A DNA stretch of 64,000 nt from G965267605 sp965267605 (GCA_965267605.1 OZ254088.1:1984001-2048000); one strand, 5' to 3'. Counted from the first letter of the stretch, positions 43,480-53,074 are shown. Numbers and translations are program-made. The notes: a model not told the origin generated them from the sequence alone.

Positions 43480-44643
43480 TCAATCTGTCACCACAAATTT
43501 CTTCACAGCCCTAAATTGATCCCCTTCTATTTGTATAAAATAGATTCCGGATGAAAGAGCATCAATTCCAACAGTTACTTTGGATCCGTGGGCACTACCC
43601 TTTAACACCTCCTTACCACCAAAATCTACAACCCGATAACCTGTAATAACTTCACTGCTCTCGAGAGTGATGCTGGTTACCGCAGGATTAGGCGACAAGA
43701 AAAGATTAACCTCTTTAAATCGCCTTTTTACTCCAGCCAATCTTCCGGGACAACAATTTGGCTCTTCCCATCCGCGAACCGCCTCACTGAACGTTGTAGA
43801 TGCAAGAGAGGTAGATGCCGAAACATCCCAAACGTGAACAGTTGGGGTTGTGCCGACAAAGCCTGAAAAGCTATATTCTCCTGATGCGTTGATCGTTGCC
43901 ATGTCAGATTGTGTTCCTGGAGAAACACCGGTCAAAACTGTCGATGTACTGTGCGTTCCGGCCACTAGGTCTACCGCTTCAAGTTTCATCGTTCCGTTAT
44001 CATTCCAAAGACCGTATATAGTAGAATCCTCGCAATTATATTCATGATGCGTAACCTGATCCGGGAAGGCATTGTTGTTAATCAAGGCCCCTGAGAAAAT
44101 ATCATAAGATCGTAGCTGATAGGCAGAACCATTAAGAACTACACAATTGTACCAGCCTTTCTTGGTATCCAGTGAAAACCCTCCATCAATGAAACCGGAT
44201 ACGTTCGACAAGCCGACTATAGAATCAACCTGCGCATTGGTTGGATGAATTTTAACGAGCGTTCTGTTCGCCCCTGTTCCCCTTATAGCATAGATCATGG
44301 AATCATTACAGTTGTATTCCATCCCAGTGAGATTGTCGGGAAACAGTGGGTTACTAACGATGGCCCCATTGGTTGCGTTTATAGTCCACAAACGATCCCA
44401 TTGACCATCATATCCCCAGCATACATATTGGTTGAGATCTGTGTTGAACGTGTGTGCACTGCCATTGTGCAAATTCGCGAGACCTGTTACAATTGCTATG
44501 TCGTTTTTCAATCCGTTGGATGGGTTGAACTGTACAAACCAAACTTGCTGTGTAGAAGAGTTGGTCCAAAGTCCATAAGGCATACCTTGTCCTGCCACCA
44601 ATCCTGAAATAGAAAGTGAAATGATGAGTAGTAGTCGTTTCAT
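43480..44643 (-). CDS. Secreted protein with T9SS sorting domain and propeller-like body
   Basis: A 387-residue protein with a signal peptide (LLLIISLSISGLVAGQ). The body has repeats of about 50-60 residues with WTINATNGAIVSNPLFPDNLTGMEYNCNDSMIYAI and DQVTHHEYNCEDSTIYGLW, each with YNC(N/E)DS, which suggests a beta-propeller with conserved Cys. The C-terminus (about 315-387) is a T9SS type A domain (LFLSPNPAVTSITLESSEV ... GIYFIQIEGDQFRAVKKFVV). Function unknown; it is likely cell-surface bound or released. Confidence 0.85.
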   Translation of the reverse strand: MKRLLLIISLSISGLVAGQGMPYGLWTNSSTQQVWFVQFNPSNGLKNDIAIVTGLANLHNGSAHTFNTDLNQYVCWGYDGQWDRLWTINATNGAIVSNPLFPDNLTGMEYNCNDSMIYAIRGTGANRTLVKIHPTNAQVDSIVGLSNVSGFIDGGFSLDTKKGWYNCVVLNGSAYQLRSYDIFSGALINNNAFPDQVTHHEYNCEDSTIYGLWNDNGTMKLEAVDLVAGTHSTSTVLTGVSPGTQSDMATINASGEYSFSGFVGTTPTVHVWDVSASTSLASTTFSEAVRGWEEPNCCPGRLAGVKRRFKEVNLFLSPNPAVTSITLESSEVITGYRVVDFGGKEVLKGSAHGSKVTVGIDALSSGIYFIQIEGDQFRAVKKFVVTD

Positions 44644-44776
44644 ACTTTTTGTTTTTGATGGAACTAAAGTATCCGAAGCAACTGTCTGTTATTATGACAT
44701 CCCTCAGTTGGTTAGATGATATGCACACAACACCCGTATTGTCTCCATGCTACCAGGCAATTACATCCATTTATCT

Positions 44777-44784
44777 TACCTTTA
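44777..44784 (+). promoter_or_regulatory. Predicted -7 box of the YCF48-like gene
   Basis: TACCTTTA fits TAnnTTTR and lies 24 nt before the ATG at 44809. No -33 TTG with right spacing is seen. Confidence 0.35.
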
Positions 44785-44808
44785 TTACCAAACTCATAAA
44801 ACCATACT

Positions 44809-46068
44809 ATGAAACGAATTTTTACTTTCTCTCTATCTATCGCATTATTGGCGCTTAGCGTCCCTTCAATGGCGCAGTGGACAGATGTTTCTACTGGTGC
44901 TGCAGCTGTTGAATTGTTTGACGTTAAGTTCCTTGACGATCAGACAGGATATGTTGTAGGTCGTAATCACAACTCTTCTATGGGTTATGTTTTTAAGACC
45001 ACTGATGGTGGTGCTACCTGGAGTGCTGATTCATTTGCAAACCAATTCTTCAGAGCGGTTGCTTTTTCCAGCAATAGCAATGGTAACATTGGTGGTTACG
45101 ATGCAATTCCAGCGACTGCATTAAGAATCTTCAGATCTACTGATGCAGGTGGAACATGGACGCAGCAGGCTACTTCAGGAAGTTACCTGGGTATAGAGCA
45201 CATGCAGTTCGTTGATGCAAACAACGGATTCGCGTCTGGTTATGCCACAACGTTTGGTACTTCAGCGGGTTGCTATAAAACAACTGACGGTGGAGCTACT
45301 TGGACAAACGCAGGTTCAATCCCTTCATTGGGAACAGGGATGGAATTCCTTAACACTACTGTAGGATTCATCTGTACGGGCGTTACATCAAGTTCAGGTA
45401 CAATCCAGAAGACATCAGATGGTGGTAGCAGCTGGCTATTCACTTATTCTGGTCCTTGGTGTGCTGACGTGTCTACTGTTGGTCCTGATACCGTTTATGG
45501 TCTTGTTGGACTTGGAAGTGCTAGTATCGTTAAGTCAACCAATCAGGGTAACACTTTCGGTGCTCCACTTGCTGTTGTTGGTGGTGTTAAAGCATTGCAT
45601 TTCCCGGATCACGCGAAAGCATGGGCTGTTGGAGCATCAGGAGCCATCATGGTAAGTTGGGACAGAGGTAACACCTGGACTGCTGAAACTTCGGGAACTG
45701 CTGAAAGTCTTAACGAAATCACAAGCAGTGCCAATATGATGTGGACTTGTGGTACAGGAGGTGTAGTTCTTAAAAGAAACATGTTCCCTACTACCGTTGA
45801 AGAAAACAGTAACATCAGAGGTGTTCAGGTTTGGCCAAACCCAACTGTGGGTAACACAAGCGTTAGAATCAATGCCAAGAGCCCAGTGATTGGTGCTGAG
45901 GTTGCGCTTCGAAATGTAGCTGGTCAAATTGTTGAATCATTTACAACCAACATTCAGCCTGGTGGTCATTACATCAACATTGATTTGATTGACAGACCAA
46001 GCGGCATCTACTTCGTTTCAGTTAAAGCTGAAGGAGTAAATGAAGTATTGAAGGTTGTTAAGCAGTAA
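44809..46068 (+). CDS. Secreted YCF48-like repeat protein with T9SS sorting domain
   Basis: A 419-residue protein with a signal peptide (FSLSIALLALSVPSMAQ) and about five repeats of the form F(K/R)(T/S)TDGGATW, the signature of YCF48/BNR-like beta-propellers (for example YVFKTTDGGATWSAD, CYKTTDGGATWTN). The C-terminus (about 335-419) is a T9SS type A domain (VQVWPNPTVGNTSVRIN ... PSGIYFVSVKAEG). The sequence has higher use of T-rich codons than its neighbours, consistent with strong expression but not proof. A strong terminator follows. Confidence 0.88.
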   Translation: MKRIFTFSLSIALLALSVPSMAQWTDVSTGAAAVELFDVKFLDDQTGYVVGRNHNSSMGYVFKTTDGGATWSADSFANQFFRAVAFSSNSNGNIGGYDAIPATALRIFRSTDAGGTWTQQATSGSYLGIEHMQFVDANNGFASGYATTFGTSAGCYKTTDGGATWTNAGSIPSLGTGMEFLNTTVGFICTGVTSSSGTIQKTSDGGSSWLFTYSGPWCADVSTVGPDTVYGLVGLGSASIVKSTNQGNTFGAPLAVVGGVKALHFPDHAKAWAVGASGAIMVSWDRGNTWTAETSGTAESLNEITSSANMMWTCGTGGVVLKRNMFPTTVEENSNIRGVQVWPNPTVGNTSVRINAKSPVIGAEVALRNVAGQIVESFTTNIQPGGHYINIDLIDRPSGIYFVSVKAEGVNEVLKVVKQ

Positions 46069-46087
46069 GCTTTTAGACATTCATAAG

Positions 46088-46120
46088 AAAGCCCTCCTGA
46101 ATATTCGGGAGGGCTTTTTA
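46088..46120 (+). terminator. Rho-independent terminator
   Basis: AAAGCCCTCC and GGAGGGCTTT form a 10-bp stem, extended by a few pairs, followed by a T-rich run. It ends the YCF48-like gene transcript. The T-rich tail also forms part of the -7 box of the next gene. Confidence 0.85.
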
Positions 46121-46126
46121 TTTTTC
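46119..46126 (+). promoter_or_regulatory. Possible -7 box in the terminator tail
   Basis: TATTTTTC, one mismatch from TAnnTTTG, ends 4 nt before the ATG of the DUF72 gene and overlaps the T-run of the preceding terminator. Weak evidence because the run is T-rich. Confidence 0.25.
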
Positions 46127-46130
46127 AGCT

Positions 46131-47030
46131 ATGAAGTTCGGACAGGTAAACAACCCAGAAGCTATTGATTTCACAATGCCTGAAGACGGTATTCTCAACC
46201 TTTCCAACGAGAATACTGGTAAAGGAGGTCTTTTCGTTGGTTGCTCAAAATGGACGAACGAAGGACTAATTGGAACCGTGCTTCCTCCGAACACGAAGAA
46301 GAACGCCTTATTGGAAACATATTCCCAGCATTTCAATACGGTAGAACTCAACGCTACGCACTACAGGATATTCCCTGATAAAACGGTATTGGGTTGGAAA
46401 GATAAAGCTGCACCTGGATTCCGGTACTGCCCCAAATTTCCACAGTTCATCAGCCATATCAAACGGTTGGACGATGTTGAACTTATGACCGATCGCTTCA
46501 TTGCATCTTGTGCCCTACTTGAGGACAAACTTGGACCAGCATTTCTGCAAATGCATCACACCTTTGGCCCGGGAGATTTAGAAAGGCTACATACCTATCT
46601 CTCGAATCTCCCTCAGGATTTTAAGGTTTACGTGGAGGTAAGAGACGAGAGATGGTTTGAGGGATCGGCCACAAATGAATTGGCCCAATTACTGATCGAA
46701 CTTGACAAAGGGTGGGTGATTACTGATAGTTCAGGGAGAAGAGATTGTGTACATATGAACTGCACATTGCCCGAAACCATGATCAGATTTGTAGGGAACA
46801 GCGGACACCCTACAGATAAGGAAAGAGCCGCAAATTGGGCAACAAGGCTATCGGAATGGCGCGATAAAGGGCTTGAAGATATTTGGTTCTTCATCCACCA
46901 GCATGATGATCAGGAATTGGGTAGCCTGGCGGAAGTACTTCTGGAAGAATTAAACCGCATTGGTAAGATCGAAGTAGATCACATTAATCTTGGTGCAAGC
47001 CGTGGGAAACAATCCGCGTTTGATTTTTGA
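46131..47030 (+). CDS. DUF72-family protein
   Basis: A 299-residue, probably cytoplasmic protein with the family's TIM-barrel pattern: FVGCSKWTNEGLIGTVLP near the N-terminus, YSQHFNTVELNATHYRI, FRYCPKFPQFISHIKRL, AFLQMHHTFGPGDLERL and a C-terminal WFFIHQHDD. DUF72 (YecE-like) proteins have no settled function. The ATG follows the preceding terminator by about 10 nt, so the gene seems to start its own transcript. The next gene, paaY, is 25 nt downstream. Confidence 0.88.
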   Translation: MKFGQVNNPEAIDFTMPEDGILNLSNENTGKGGLFVGCSKWTNEGLIGTVLPPNTKKNALLETYSQHFNTVELNATHYRIFPDKTVLGWKDKAAPGFRYCPKFPQFISHIKRLDDVELMTDRFIASCALLEDKLGPAFLQMHHTFGPGDLERLHTYLSNLPQDFKVYVEVRDERWFEGSATNELAQLLIELDKGWVITDSSGRRDCVHMNCTLPETMIRFVGNSGHPTDKERAANWATRLSEWRDKGLEDIWFFIHQHDDQELGSLAEVLLEELNRIGKIEVDHINLGASRGKQSAFDF

Positions 47031-47044
47031 TGTTGCCAAATAGC

Positions 47045-47052
47045 TATCTTTA
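47045..47052 (+). promoter_or_regulatory. Predicted -7 box, leaderless
   Basis: TATCTTTA fits TAnnTTTR and ends 3 nt before the ATG of the paaY-like gene at 47056, so transcription would start at the initiation codon. A TTTG lies 22 nt upstream of the box, near but not at the ideal 19-nt spacing. Confidence 0.4.
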
Positions 47053-47055
47053 AAC

Positions 47056-47661
47056 ATGGCCATTTACGAATACAGAGGTGTTATACCGGTTGTTCATCCT
47101 TCCGCATACATACATCCCCAGGCAACAGTTCTGGGAGAAGTAACTATTGGTAAGGATGTATATATCGGTCCCGGATGCGTTTTACGTGGAGACATTGGTT
47201 CCATCATTATCAAGGACGGCTGCAACGTGCAGGAAAATTGCACCGTTCACATGTTTCCCGGTGAAGTAGTAACACTTGAAGAAATGGCACACATTGGACA
47301 TGGCGCTGTTGTTCATGGTGCTAATGTTGGAAAGAACTGTCTGATTGGAATGAACGCGGTACTCATGGATCATTCAAAGATTGGAAACGAATCCATTGTT
47401 GGTGCCCTTGCTTTCGTAAAAGAGGGAATGGAAATTCCACCACGAAGTCTTGTCGTTGGCAATCCAGCTAAGATCATCAAGGAAGTTTCTGATGAAATGA
47501 TCAAATGGAAAACCGAAGGCACCAAATTGTACCAGACCTTCCCCGAGCACTACCGGGAAACCTTGAAAGAAGTACAACCTCTCACAGACCCTTCGCAACA
47601 GAAGAAACAGATTCTCGAAGAGTTCAAGAGTTGGAAGGAGACCATCCAAAGCAGCTCCTAG
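47056..47661 (+). CDS. paaY: PaaY-like thioesterase/gamma-carbonic-anhydrase-fold protein
   Basis: A 201-residue protein made mostly of left-handed beta-helix hexapeptide repeats (VIPVVHPSAYIHPQATVLGEVTIG). Zinc-ligand histidines of the gamma-carbonic anhydrase fold are present (CTVHMFPG, HIGHGAVVHG). The C-terminal helix region (MIKWKTEGTKLYQTFPEHYRETLKEVQPL) and length match PaaY, a thioesterase that clears dead-end CoA esters in phenylacetate catabolism, rather than the shorter generic gamma-CA proteins. PaaJ-like and PaaZ-like genes in the window support this. It starts at ATG 47056. Confidence 0.82.
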   Translation: MAIYEYRGVIPVVHPSAYIHPQATVLGEVTIGKDVYIGPGCVLRGDIGSIIIKDGCNVQENCTVHMFPGEVVTLEEMAHIGHGAVVHGANVGKNCLIGMNAVLMDHSKIGNESIVGALAFVKEGMEIPPRSLVVGNPAKIIKEVSDEMIKWKTEGTKLYQTFPEHYRETLKEVQPLTDPSQQKKQILEEFKSWKETIQSSS

Positions 47662-47705
47662 CCTTATCCTACTCCGTACTACAAAAACCTTCACGGGATT
47701 CTACA

Positions 47706-47713
47706 TAAATTTA
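47706..47713 (+). promoter_or_regulatory. Predicted -7 box, near-leaderless
   Basis: TAAATTTA fits TAnnTTTR and ends 6 nt before the GTG start of the WD40-caspase gene. Confidence 0.4.
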
Positions 47714-47719
47714 AGGGTC

Positions 47720-50700
47720 GTGAGAAATTCGATCCTCATATTTTCTCTGGTTGCAACACTCACCGGTTTTACCCAACAGATGGAAACCGTTCTGCAAACC
47801 GGACATACGGAAACCATGTTGGTGATGGACTTCCACCCTACCAAACCTCTTTTGGCAACGGGCGGGAAGGATCATCGCGTAATCGTTTGGGAGACCAACA
47901 CCGGCAAACAACGATTTGTCTTTGACAACTTCAAGGACGAGATCGAAGCCATCGCATTTAGCCCCAATGGTAAATACCTGGCCATTGGAGACGAAGCCAA
48001 ACAATTGCATGTCTATGATGTGGAGAAAGGCACTGTACTAAGAAGTGGCGATATAGGGTGGTATGCCATGGAAATTGAGTTTACGAAAGATGGAAAGTAC
48101 ATGCTGGTTGACGATGGCGACATCCTGGTATTTCGTACTTCAGACTGGAAGCTGGTTAGGCGGCTCAAATGGGATGGATCGCAGCGAACCTTTCTTCGCG
48201 CTATTGAAACCTCACCAAATGGAAAAACGCTCTACGCCTTTTTCGAAGATGGCCCTATACGCGTTTACGACCTAACCACTTTGACCAAAAAGAAAGACTT
48301 TAAGCATACCAAGAATTATTGGGGTCGGTCCATGAGGATCAGTAGCAACGGTAAGTACCTTTATCTGAAGGAGCGCAGTGCCGGTTTAACAGCATTGGAT
48401 GCCAATACGGGCATGAAGATAGATTCTCTGTCCGCTCCTGAAGGCCCCGAATGGGATGATCTGACAGGAGACGGATCTTGCATCATAACAGTCGGTTCTG
48501 CCGGGCCGTATGAATACGATGGGAAGACTGGGAAAAGAATAAGGCTCTACCGCGCAAAAGGAGTACGCATCAATAGCGGGGTGGTGAGACTATCTCCTGA
48601 TGGAAAATTCTTCGCAGTGGCCAGTGAGCGCGGTGATCGCAGCATCACCCTCTGGAGTAGGGAAACGGGGAAATTGATTCGTGAAATGGGAGGCATTGTA
48701 GACGATGTTTCCACCCTCCGTTTCCACCCAAATAAACCGATCCTTTCCATCGGTGGTATGAATAGGACACTAATAGACCTGTCCAAAGCTTCTTCTGTTA
48801 GCGGATACAAACCATCCTCAAAACACAGCTATACAAGTCCCGTTTTTAGCAAGGACGGCAAAATGATGGCCTGTTACCGGAGAGGCAAACTATGCGTATC
48901 CGAGTACGATACGAAAAAAGATCTTTTTGAAGTTGAATCTAGTTCGTTCAAGCATATGACCTTCAGTCCGGACGGAAAACATATCGTAATTGGTGAAAGC
49001 AGAGGCCACCTTACCATTATAGATGTGGATAGCGGAAAAGTAAAACACAAAATATTTACCCATAAAGATGATTGGTATTGGAAAATCGCTTTCATCGACA
49101 ATGATCAATTCCTTGCAGCAGGTGGAAATGACCTCCTTGCCGTCTGGAGTTGCAGTAAAGGACAGATCGTTAGAAAAACGAAGCTGGAACAGGATAGGTA
49201 TTTCGCTACAAGCCTGGAAAAGGGACTGATCGCGGCTGCATACGGCTACGACCTGCGTTTCTACGATTTTGATTTCAATCTGATAAAACACATCCCATTA
49301 AAATTCAATGAAGGATTCAACGATGTTGAATTTAGCCCTGATGGCAAATCGCTGGGTATTGCGCTTGATGAAGGACATGTAGTGCATTGTGAGGTTGGCA
49401 CATGGAAGACCCTGGGATCCATTCGTCCACACAGCGACCGAACCAATACTGTTACTTTTTCCAACAACTCCAAGCTGATGTTTACTGGTGGAGATGATGG
49501 TAAAGTGATCATTTGGGAAACGGGTACCATGAAGCAACTGGGAACCATCGTTACCATCTCCGACTACGACTTCGTTATTTCCATGAACGATGGTTATTAT
49601 GCTGCAGAGAAGGGGGCATTGAACATGGTAGCATTTAGAAAAGGTGCAACCATCTATCCTTTCAAGCAATTCGACCTGAAATACAACCGACCCGACCTTG
49701 TGGTTGAGCGCCTGGGATACGCCAACCCCATATTGGTCAAAATGTACAAGAAAGCATATGAAAAACGGCTAAGGAAGCTTGGATTCACCGAAGACATGCT
49801 GAATGAGGATTTTCACCTCCCTCAGGCAAGAATTCTGAATAAGGATATTATTGACATTGGCACAACAGAGCAACAATTCGAATTCAAAGTAAAGGGCTGG
49901 GATGAAAAATACCCGTTAAGCCATCTTTTGCTCTACGTCAATGGGGTTAAGACCGCAAAAATTCAGACAAAAGGAAAGGCCAATGTGGAAAAGCATGTGA
50001 GCATTCTTCTTTCCCGCGGAACCAACGTTATCGAAGTTGTAGCCATGAACGATAAAGGGGTCAGAAGCAGAGCTGACGTAATGACCATTAACTATACTCC
50101 AAAGATCGAAAGCAAACCAGATCTACACTTAATACTAATTGGTGTTTCAAAGTTTACAGATCAAAACTTCAATCTTGATTACGCTAGCAAAGATGCCGGG
50201 GATATTGCAACATTCTATCAGGAAAGTAGAAGAAAGAACTTCGCAAATGTGCACGTTCATCAGCTAATGAACGAAAAGGCCAATCGAAATGGTATTGAAA
50301 AAATGCTTAGCGAAGCGGTAGCCCAGGCCGGGGTAGACGACCAGATTATTGTCTTTTACTCCTCTCATGGCGTGTTAGATGAAAACCTGAACTACTTTCT
50401 TGCCACTACCGATATGGATTTCGCAAAGCCAGAGTTGAAAGGCATGCCTTACGAACAATTAGAATCCATTATCGCCAATTCTCCCTGTAGAAATCGTTTA
50501 CTGCTTATAGATGCGTGCCATAGTGGCGAAGTGGATAAGGAGGAACTGGACCTGAAAGAAAGCCTGGCAGATAATATATCCGCCAAACACAAAGGGACTA
50601 AGGGTTTGATTCCACGAACGGGTTTGAACAACGCCTTCTCCTACATGCAAACTTTGTTTACAGACATATCCGGAGAAGCAGGTGTAACGGTGCTATCGGC

Positions 50701-50932
50701 TTCTGGTGGATATCAGTTTGCTTATGAATCTCCAAAGTGGAACAATGGGGTTTTCACTTACGCATTACTTAACGCACTGAAATCGAGAGAAATAGACGTC
50801 AATAGAGACTACCGCATCCAGATTTCCGAATTGTCAGAATCTGTTAAACACCAAGTCTACACACTTACACGAGGCAAGCAGCTACCCACTACGAGAAGTC
50901 TAAACCTGGTCAACGATTTCGTCATTTACTAA
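47720..50932 (+). CDS. Secreted WD40-repeat protein with C-terminal caspase-like (C14) domain
   Basis: A 1070-residue protein starting at GTG with a signal peptide (SILIFSLVATLTGFTQ). WD40-type repeats cover about 30-620 (for example MDFHPTKPLLATGGKDHRVIVWE and VTFSNNSKLMFTGGDDGKVIIWE), enough for one or two propellers. A helical linker and an Ig-like segment (about 700-780) follow, then a C14 domain (about 795-1070) with the catalytic dyad in FYSSHGV (His about 882) and LLIDACHSGE (Cys about 933). This is the pattern of orthocaspase-like peptidases, here with a signal peptide, so it should act in the periplasm or outside. No T9SS domain is seen. Confidence 0.92.
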   Translation: MRNSILIFSLVATLTGFTQQMETVLQTGHTETMLVMDFHPTKPLLATGGKDHRVIVWETNTGKQRFVFDNFKDEIEAIAFSPNGKYLAIGDEAKQLHVYDVEKGTVLRSGDIGWYAMEIEFTKDGKYMLVDDGDILVFRTSDWKLVRRLKWDGSQRTFLRAIETSPNGKTLYAFFEDGPIRVYDLTTLTKKKDFKHTKNYWGRSMRISSNGKYLYLKERSAGLTALDANTGMKIDSLSAPEGPEWDDLTGDGSCIITVGSAGPYEYDGKTGKRIRLYRAKGVRINSGVVRLSPDGKFFAVASERGDRSITLWSRETGKLIREMGGIVDDVSTLRFHPNKPILSIGGMNRTLIDLSKASSVSGYKPSSKHSYTSPVFSKDGKMMACYRRGKLCVSEYDTKKDLFEVESSSFKHMTFSPDGKHIVIGESRGHLTIIDVDSGKVKHKIFTHKDDWYWKIAFIDNDQFLAAGGNDLLAVWSCSKGQIVRKTKLEQDRYFATSLEKGLIAAAYGYDLRFYDFDFNLIKHIPLKFNEGFNDVEFSPDGKSLGIALDEGHVVHCEVGTWKTLGSIRPHSDRTNTVTFSNNSKLMFTGGDDGKVIIWETGTMKQLGTIVTISDYDFVISMNDGYYAAEKGALNMVAFRKGATIYPFKQFDLKYNRPDLVVERLGYANPILVKMYKKAYEKRLRKLGFTEDMLNEDFHLPQARILNKDIIDIGTTEQQFEFKVKGWDEKYPLSHLLLYVNGVKTAKIQTKGKANVEKHVSILLSRGTNVIEVVAMNDKGVRSRADVMTINYTPKIESKPDLHLILIGVSKFTDQNFNLDYASKDAGDIATFYQESRRKNFANVHVHQLMNEKANRNGIEKMLSEAVAQAGVDDQIIVFYSSHGVLDENLNYFLATTDMDFAKPELKGMPYEQLESIIANSPCRNRLLLIDACHSGEVDKEELDLKESLADNISAKHKGTKGLIPRTGLNNAFSYMQTLFTDISGEAGVTVLSASGGYQFAYESPKWNNGVFTYALLNALKSREIDVNRDYRIQISELSESVKHQVYTLTRGKQLPTTRSLNLVNDFVIY

Positions 50933-51601
50933 CTACCGTAAGGCAGTCGTAAGGTAGTCGGCAACAGGTCTTGCAACTTTGTACCGCTCCTCAATCATGT
51001 CGATCAGTTTTGGATTCGTAATCTCCTTGGTTGGCATCTGACTAAAGAAGTACCATGACTTATTGAATAACAACGGTTGCTTTTCTGCAGCTTCCTTCAA
51101 GTCTTTCGGAACCGTCTTGGTTTTCTCACCTCGCACCTCTCCAAAAAGGTCTTTGAATTTCTTGGCAGAAATAGTTTTGTCAAAGCCCTTCATATCACCA
51201 GCTATCTGTTCCCGAACCCTGTCTTTGCCCTTGGCATCCAACTGATACAATCCAGAGTACACACGCACGTGTTCGGGAGTTAATTCAACATAAATTCCTG
51301 TGTTGAGCATGCCCTTTCTACCTCCATCTGCTATCACTGCCGACATACTGGTCTTGTAAGGTGTCTTATCCTTTGAGAATCGGATGTCCCTGTTAATCCT
51401 AAATATGCACTGTTTCGGCTCCAGTCCTTTCAATGATTTATCGTGCTTGGCCAACCGATCAATAAGTTCCTGAACAAATCCATTGAACGGATTCTTAACA
51501 GATTCCTCATATCGCTTTTTGTTGGCTTGAAACCAGTCTCTGTTATTGTTACCTGCCAGGTCCTTCAGAAACTTCACATAGTCTTTCGTAAAATGGCTCA
51601 T
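50933..51601 (-). CDS. DUF2461-family protein
   Basis: A 222-residue protein with the family's pattern FLKDLAGNNNRDWFQANKKRYEESVKNPF near the N-terminus, CIFRINRDIRFSKDKTPYKTSMSAVI in the middle and YFFSQMPTKEITNP towards the end. The family (also TIGR02453) is widespread in Bacteroidota and fungi and has no established function. It has no signal peptide. Its stop abuts the stop of the caspase gene on the other strand. Confidence 0.9.
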   Translation of the reverse strand: MSHFTKDYVKFLKDLAGNNNRDWFQANKKRYEESVKNPFNGFVQELIDRLAKHDKSLKGLEPKQCIFRINRDIRFSKDKTPYKTSMSAVIADGGRKGMLNTGIYVELTPEHVRVYSGLYQLDAKGKDRVREQIAGDMKGFDKTISAKKFKDLFGEVRGEKTKTVPKDLKEAAEKQPLLFNKSWYFFSQMPTKEITNPKLIDMIEERYKVARPVADYLTTALR

Positions 51602-51640
51602 ATCTTAATGTCTTTGATTCGTTTTTCAGTAAACGAAATT

Positions 51641-51648
51641 TACCTTTA
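51641..51648 (+). promoter_or_regulatory. Predicted -7 box of the decarboxylase-paaZ operon
   Basis: TACCTTTA fits TAnnTTTR and lies 19 nt before the ATG at 51668. A TTTG is present further upstream, but at 24-nt spacing, so the -33 element is unsure. Confidence 0.4.
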
Positions 51649-51667
51649 ACGTTCCAGTTCTGCAAGC

Positions 51668-53062
51668 ATGCAACCAACCTTAATAGAAGCATATCGTTCA
51701 GAAGAATTCAAGTCACTCGCTGACCAACTACTCTCATTGATCAGTGCCGCTCATGAAGCCTCCATAACAGGCACGCATACCCTCAACAACTGGCAAACAC
51801 CTGACGAATCCCTAAAGTTCTGGTCAGAAGGAAACAAAGACATACAGACGATTCTAAGTGAGGTAATAGATCGTTCAATCAAACTGCATCACCCCCACTG
51901 CATGGGCCATCAGGTAGGCATACCAGCCCCCGCCATGGTTATAGGTGAATGGCTGAGCGCCTACCTCAACAATGGAATGGCGATCTACGAAATGGGTATG
52001 GCTTCTTCTGCCATGGAGAAAGTAGTAACCGATTGGCTTTGTAGATTGTTTGGTTTCAAACAAGGCAGTGGGGTGCTCTCTTCAGGCGGAAGCCTAGGAA
52101 ATCTTACTGCTTTGTTGGCAGCACGACAAAAGAAACTCGAATCTTGGGACCAGGGAACAAGCGGTCAATATGCAGTAATGGTATCCAAGGATGCGCATTA
52201 CTGTGTAGAACGTGCGGTAAAGATCATGGGCTGGGGAGATAAAGGAATCATCAAACTTGATGTAGACCAGGACCGTAAAGCGGATGTCACAAAACTTCAG
52301 CAAGCTTTTGACCAAGCCCTTAGCAATGGAATAACTCCCATTGCAATTGTTGGGTGTTCGTGCTCTACCGGCACAGGTGCGTTTGATGATTTAAGTGCAA
52401 TGGCAGATTTCGCTGCTGCTAACGAACTATGGCTACACGTTGATGCTGCACACGGTGGTGCCTCCATTTTCCATGACGACTACAAACATTTACTAAGCGG
52501 CATTGAGCGGGCAGATTCACTGGTATTGGACCTGCACAAGATGATGTTGACTCCAGCGATCAACACAGCCATTCTATATAAAGAGGAGCGTGACTCTTAC
52601 CTCCCATTTGCACAGGAAGCCAGCTACCTTTGGGACGATGACGACAGCCTGGATTGGTTCAATATTGGGAAACGAACTGTGGAATGCACAAAAAAAATGA
52701 TGTGCTTACCAGCCTTTATAGGCATGCATCATTACCACCCAAATACCTATAAAGACTACATAAGCCAGACATACGGAATTACAGATAACCTGGCCACAAT
52801 ACTGGAGGGGAACGACAACTTCGAGGTTCATAGCAAACCACAGTGCAACATCATTTGTTACCGCTACAAGTTTGATTCAGACCTCAACGAGCGCAACGCG
52901 GCACTTAGGAAAGCTGTGTTACACAACAACAATTTCTACATTGTTCAAACCACAATAGATGGCGATATATGGTTGCGGAACACGATGATGAACCCTTTTA
53001 CAAACGAAGAACATTTACTAGGTTTGATCGAAGAGCTCGAACAGACCGCAATGAGCCTCTAA
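51668..53062 (+). CDS. Group II PLP-dependent amino-acid decarboxylase
   Basis: A 464-residue protein of the aromatic-L-amino-acid/glutamate/diaminobutyrate decarboxylase group. HHPHCMGHQVGIP is the N-terminal substrate-side motif, GVLSSGGSLGNLTALLAAR the phosphate-binding region, LWLHVDAAHGG the Asp that holds the pyridine N, and LVLDLHKMMLTP contains the Schiff-base Lys. It precedes the paaZ-like gene by 12 nt, so the two are probably cotranscribed; a link to phenylethylamine or another aromatic amine is possible, but the substrate cannot be deduced. Confidence 0.88.
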   Translation: MQPTLIEAYRSEEFKSLADQLLSLISAAHEASITGTHTLNNWQTPDESLKFWSEGNKDIQTILSEVIDRSIKLHHPHCMGHQVGIPAPAMVIGEWLSAYLNNGMAIYEMGMASSAMEKVVTDWLCRLFGFKQGSGVLSSGGSLGNLTALLAARQKKLESWDQGTSGQYAVMVSKDAHYCVERAVKIMGWGDKGIIKLDVDQDRKADVTKLQQAFDQALSNGITPIAIVGCSCSTGTGAFDDLSAMADFAAANELWLHVDAAHGGASIFHDDYKHLLSGIERADSLVLDLHKMMLTPAINTAILYKEERDSYLPFAQEASYLWDDDDSLDWFNIGKRTVECTKKMMCLPAFIGMHHYHPNTYKDYISQTYGITDNLATILEGNDNFEVHSKPQCNIICYRYKFDSDLNERNAALRKAVLHNNNFYIVQTTIDGDIWLRNTMMNPFTNEEHLLGLIEELEQTAMSL

Positions 53063-53063
53063 T

Positions 53064-53069
53064 AAGGAG
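53064..53069 (+). promoter_or_regulatory. Strong Shine-Dalgarno of the paaZ-like gene
   Basis: AAGGAG sits 5 nt before the ATG at 53075, just after the TAA of the decarboxylase gene. Most other starts in the window lack such a site, so this junction seems to be tuned for efficient reinitiation. Confidence 0.6.
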
Positions 53070-53074
53070 ATAGC

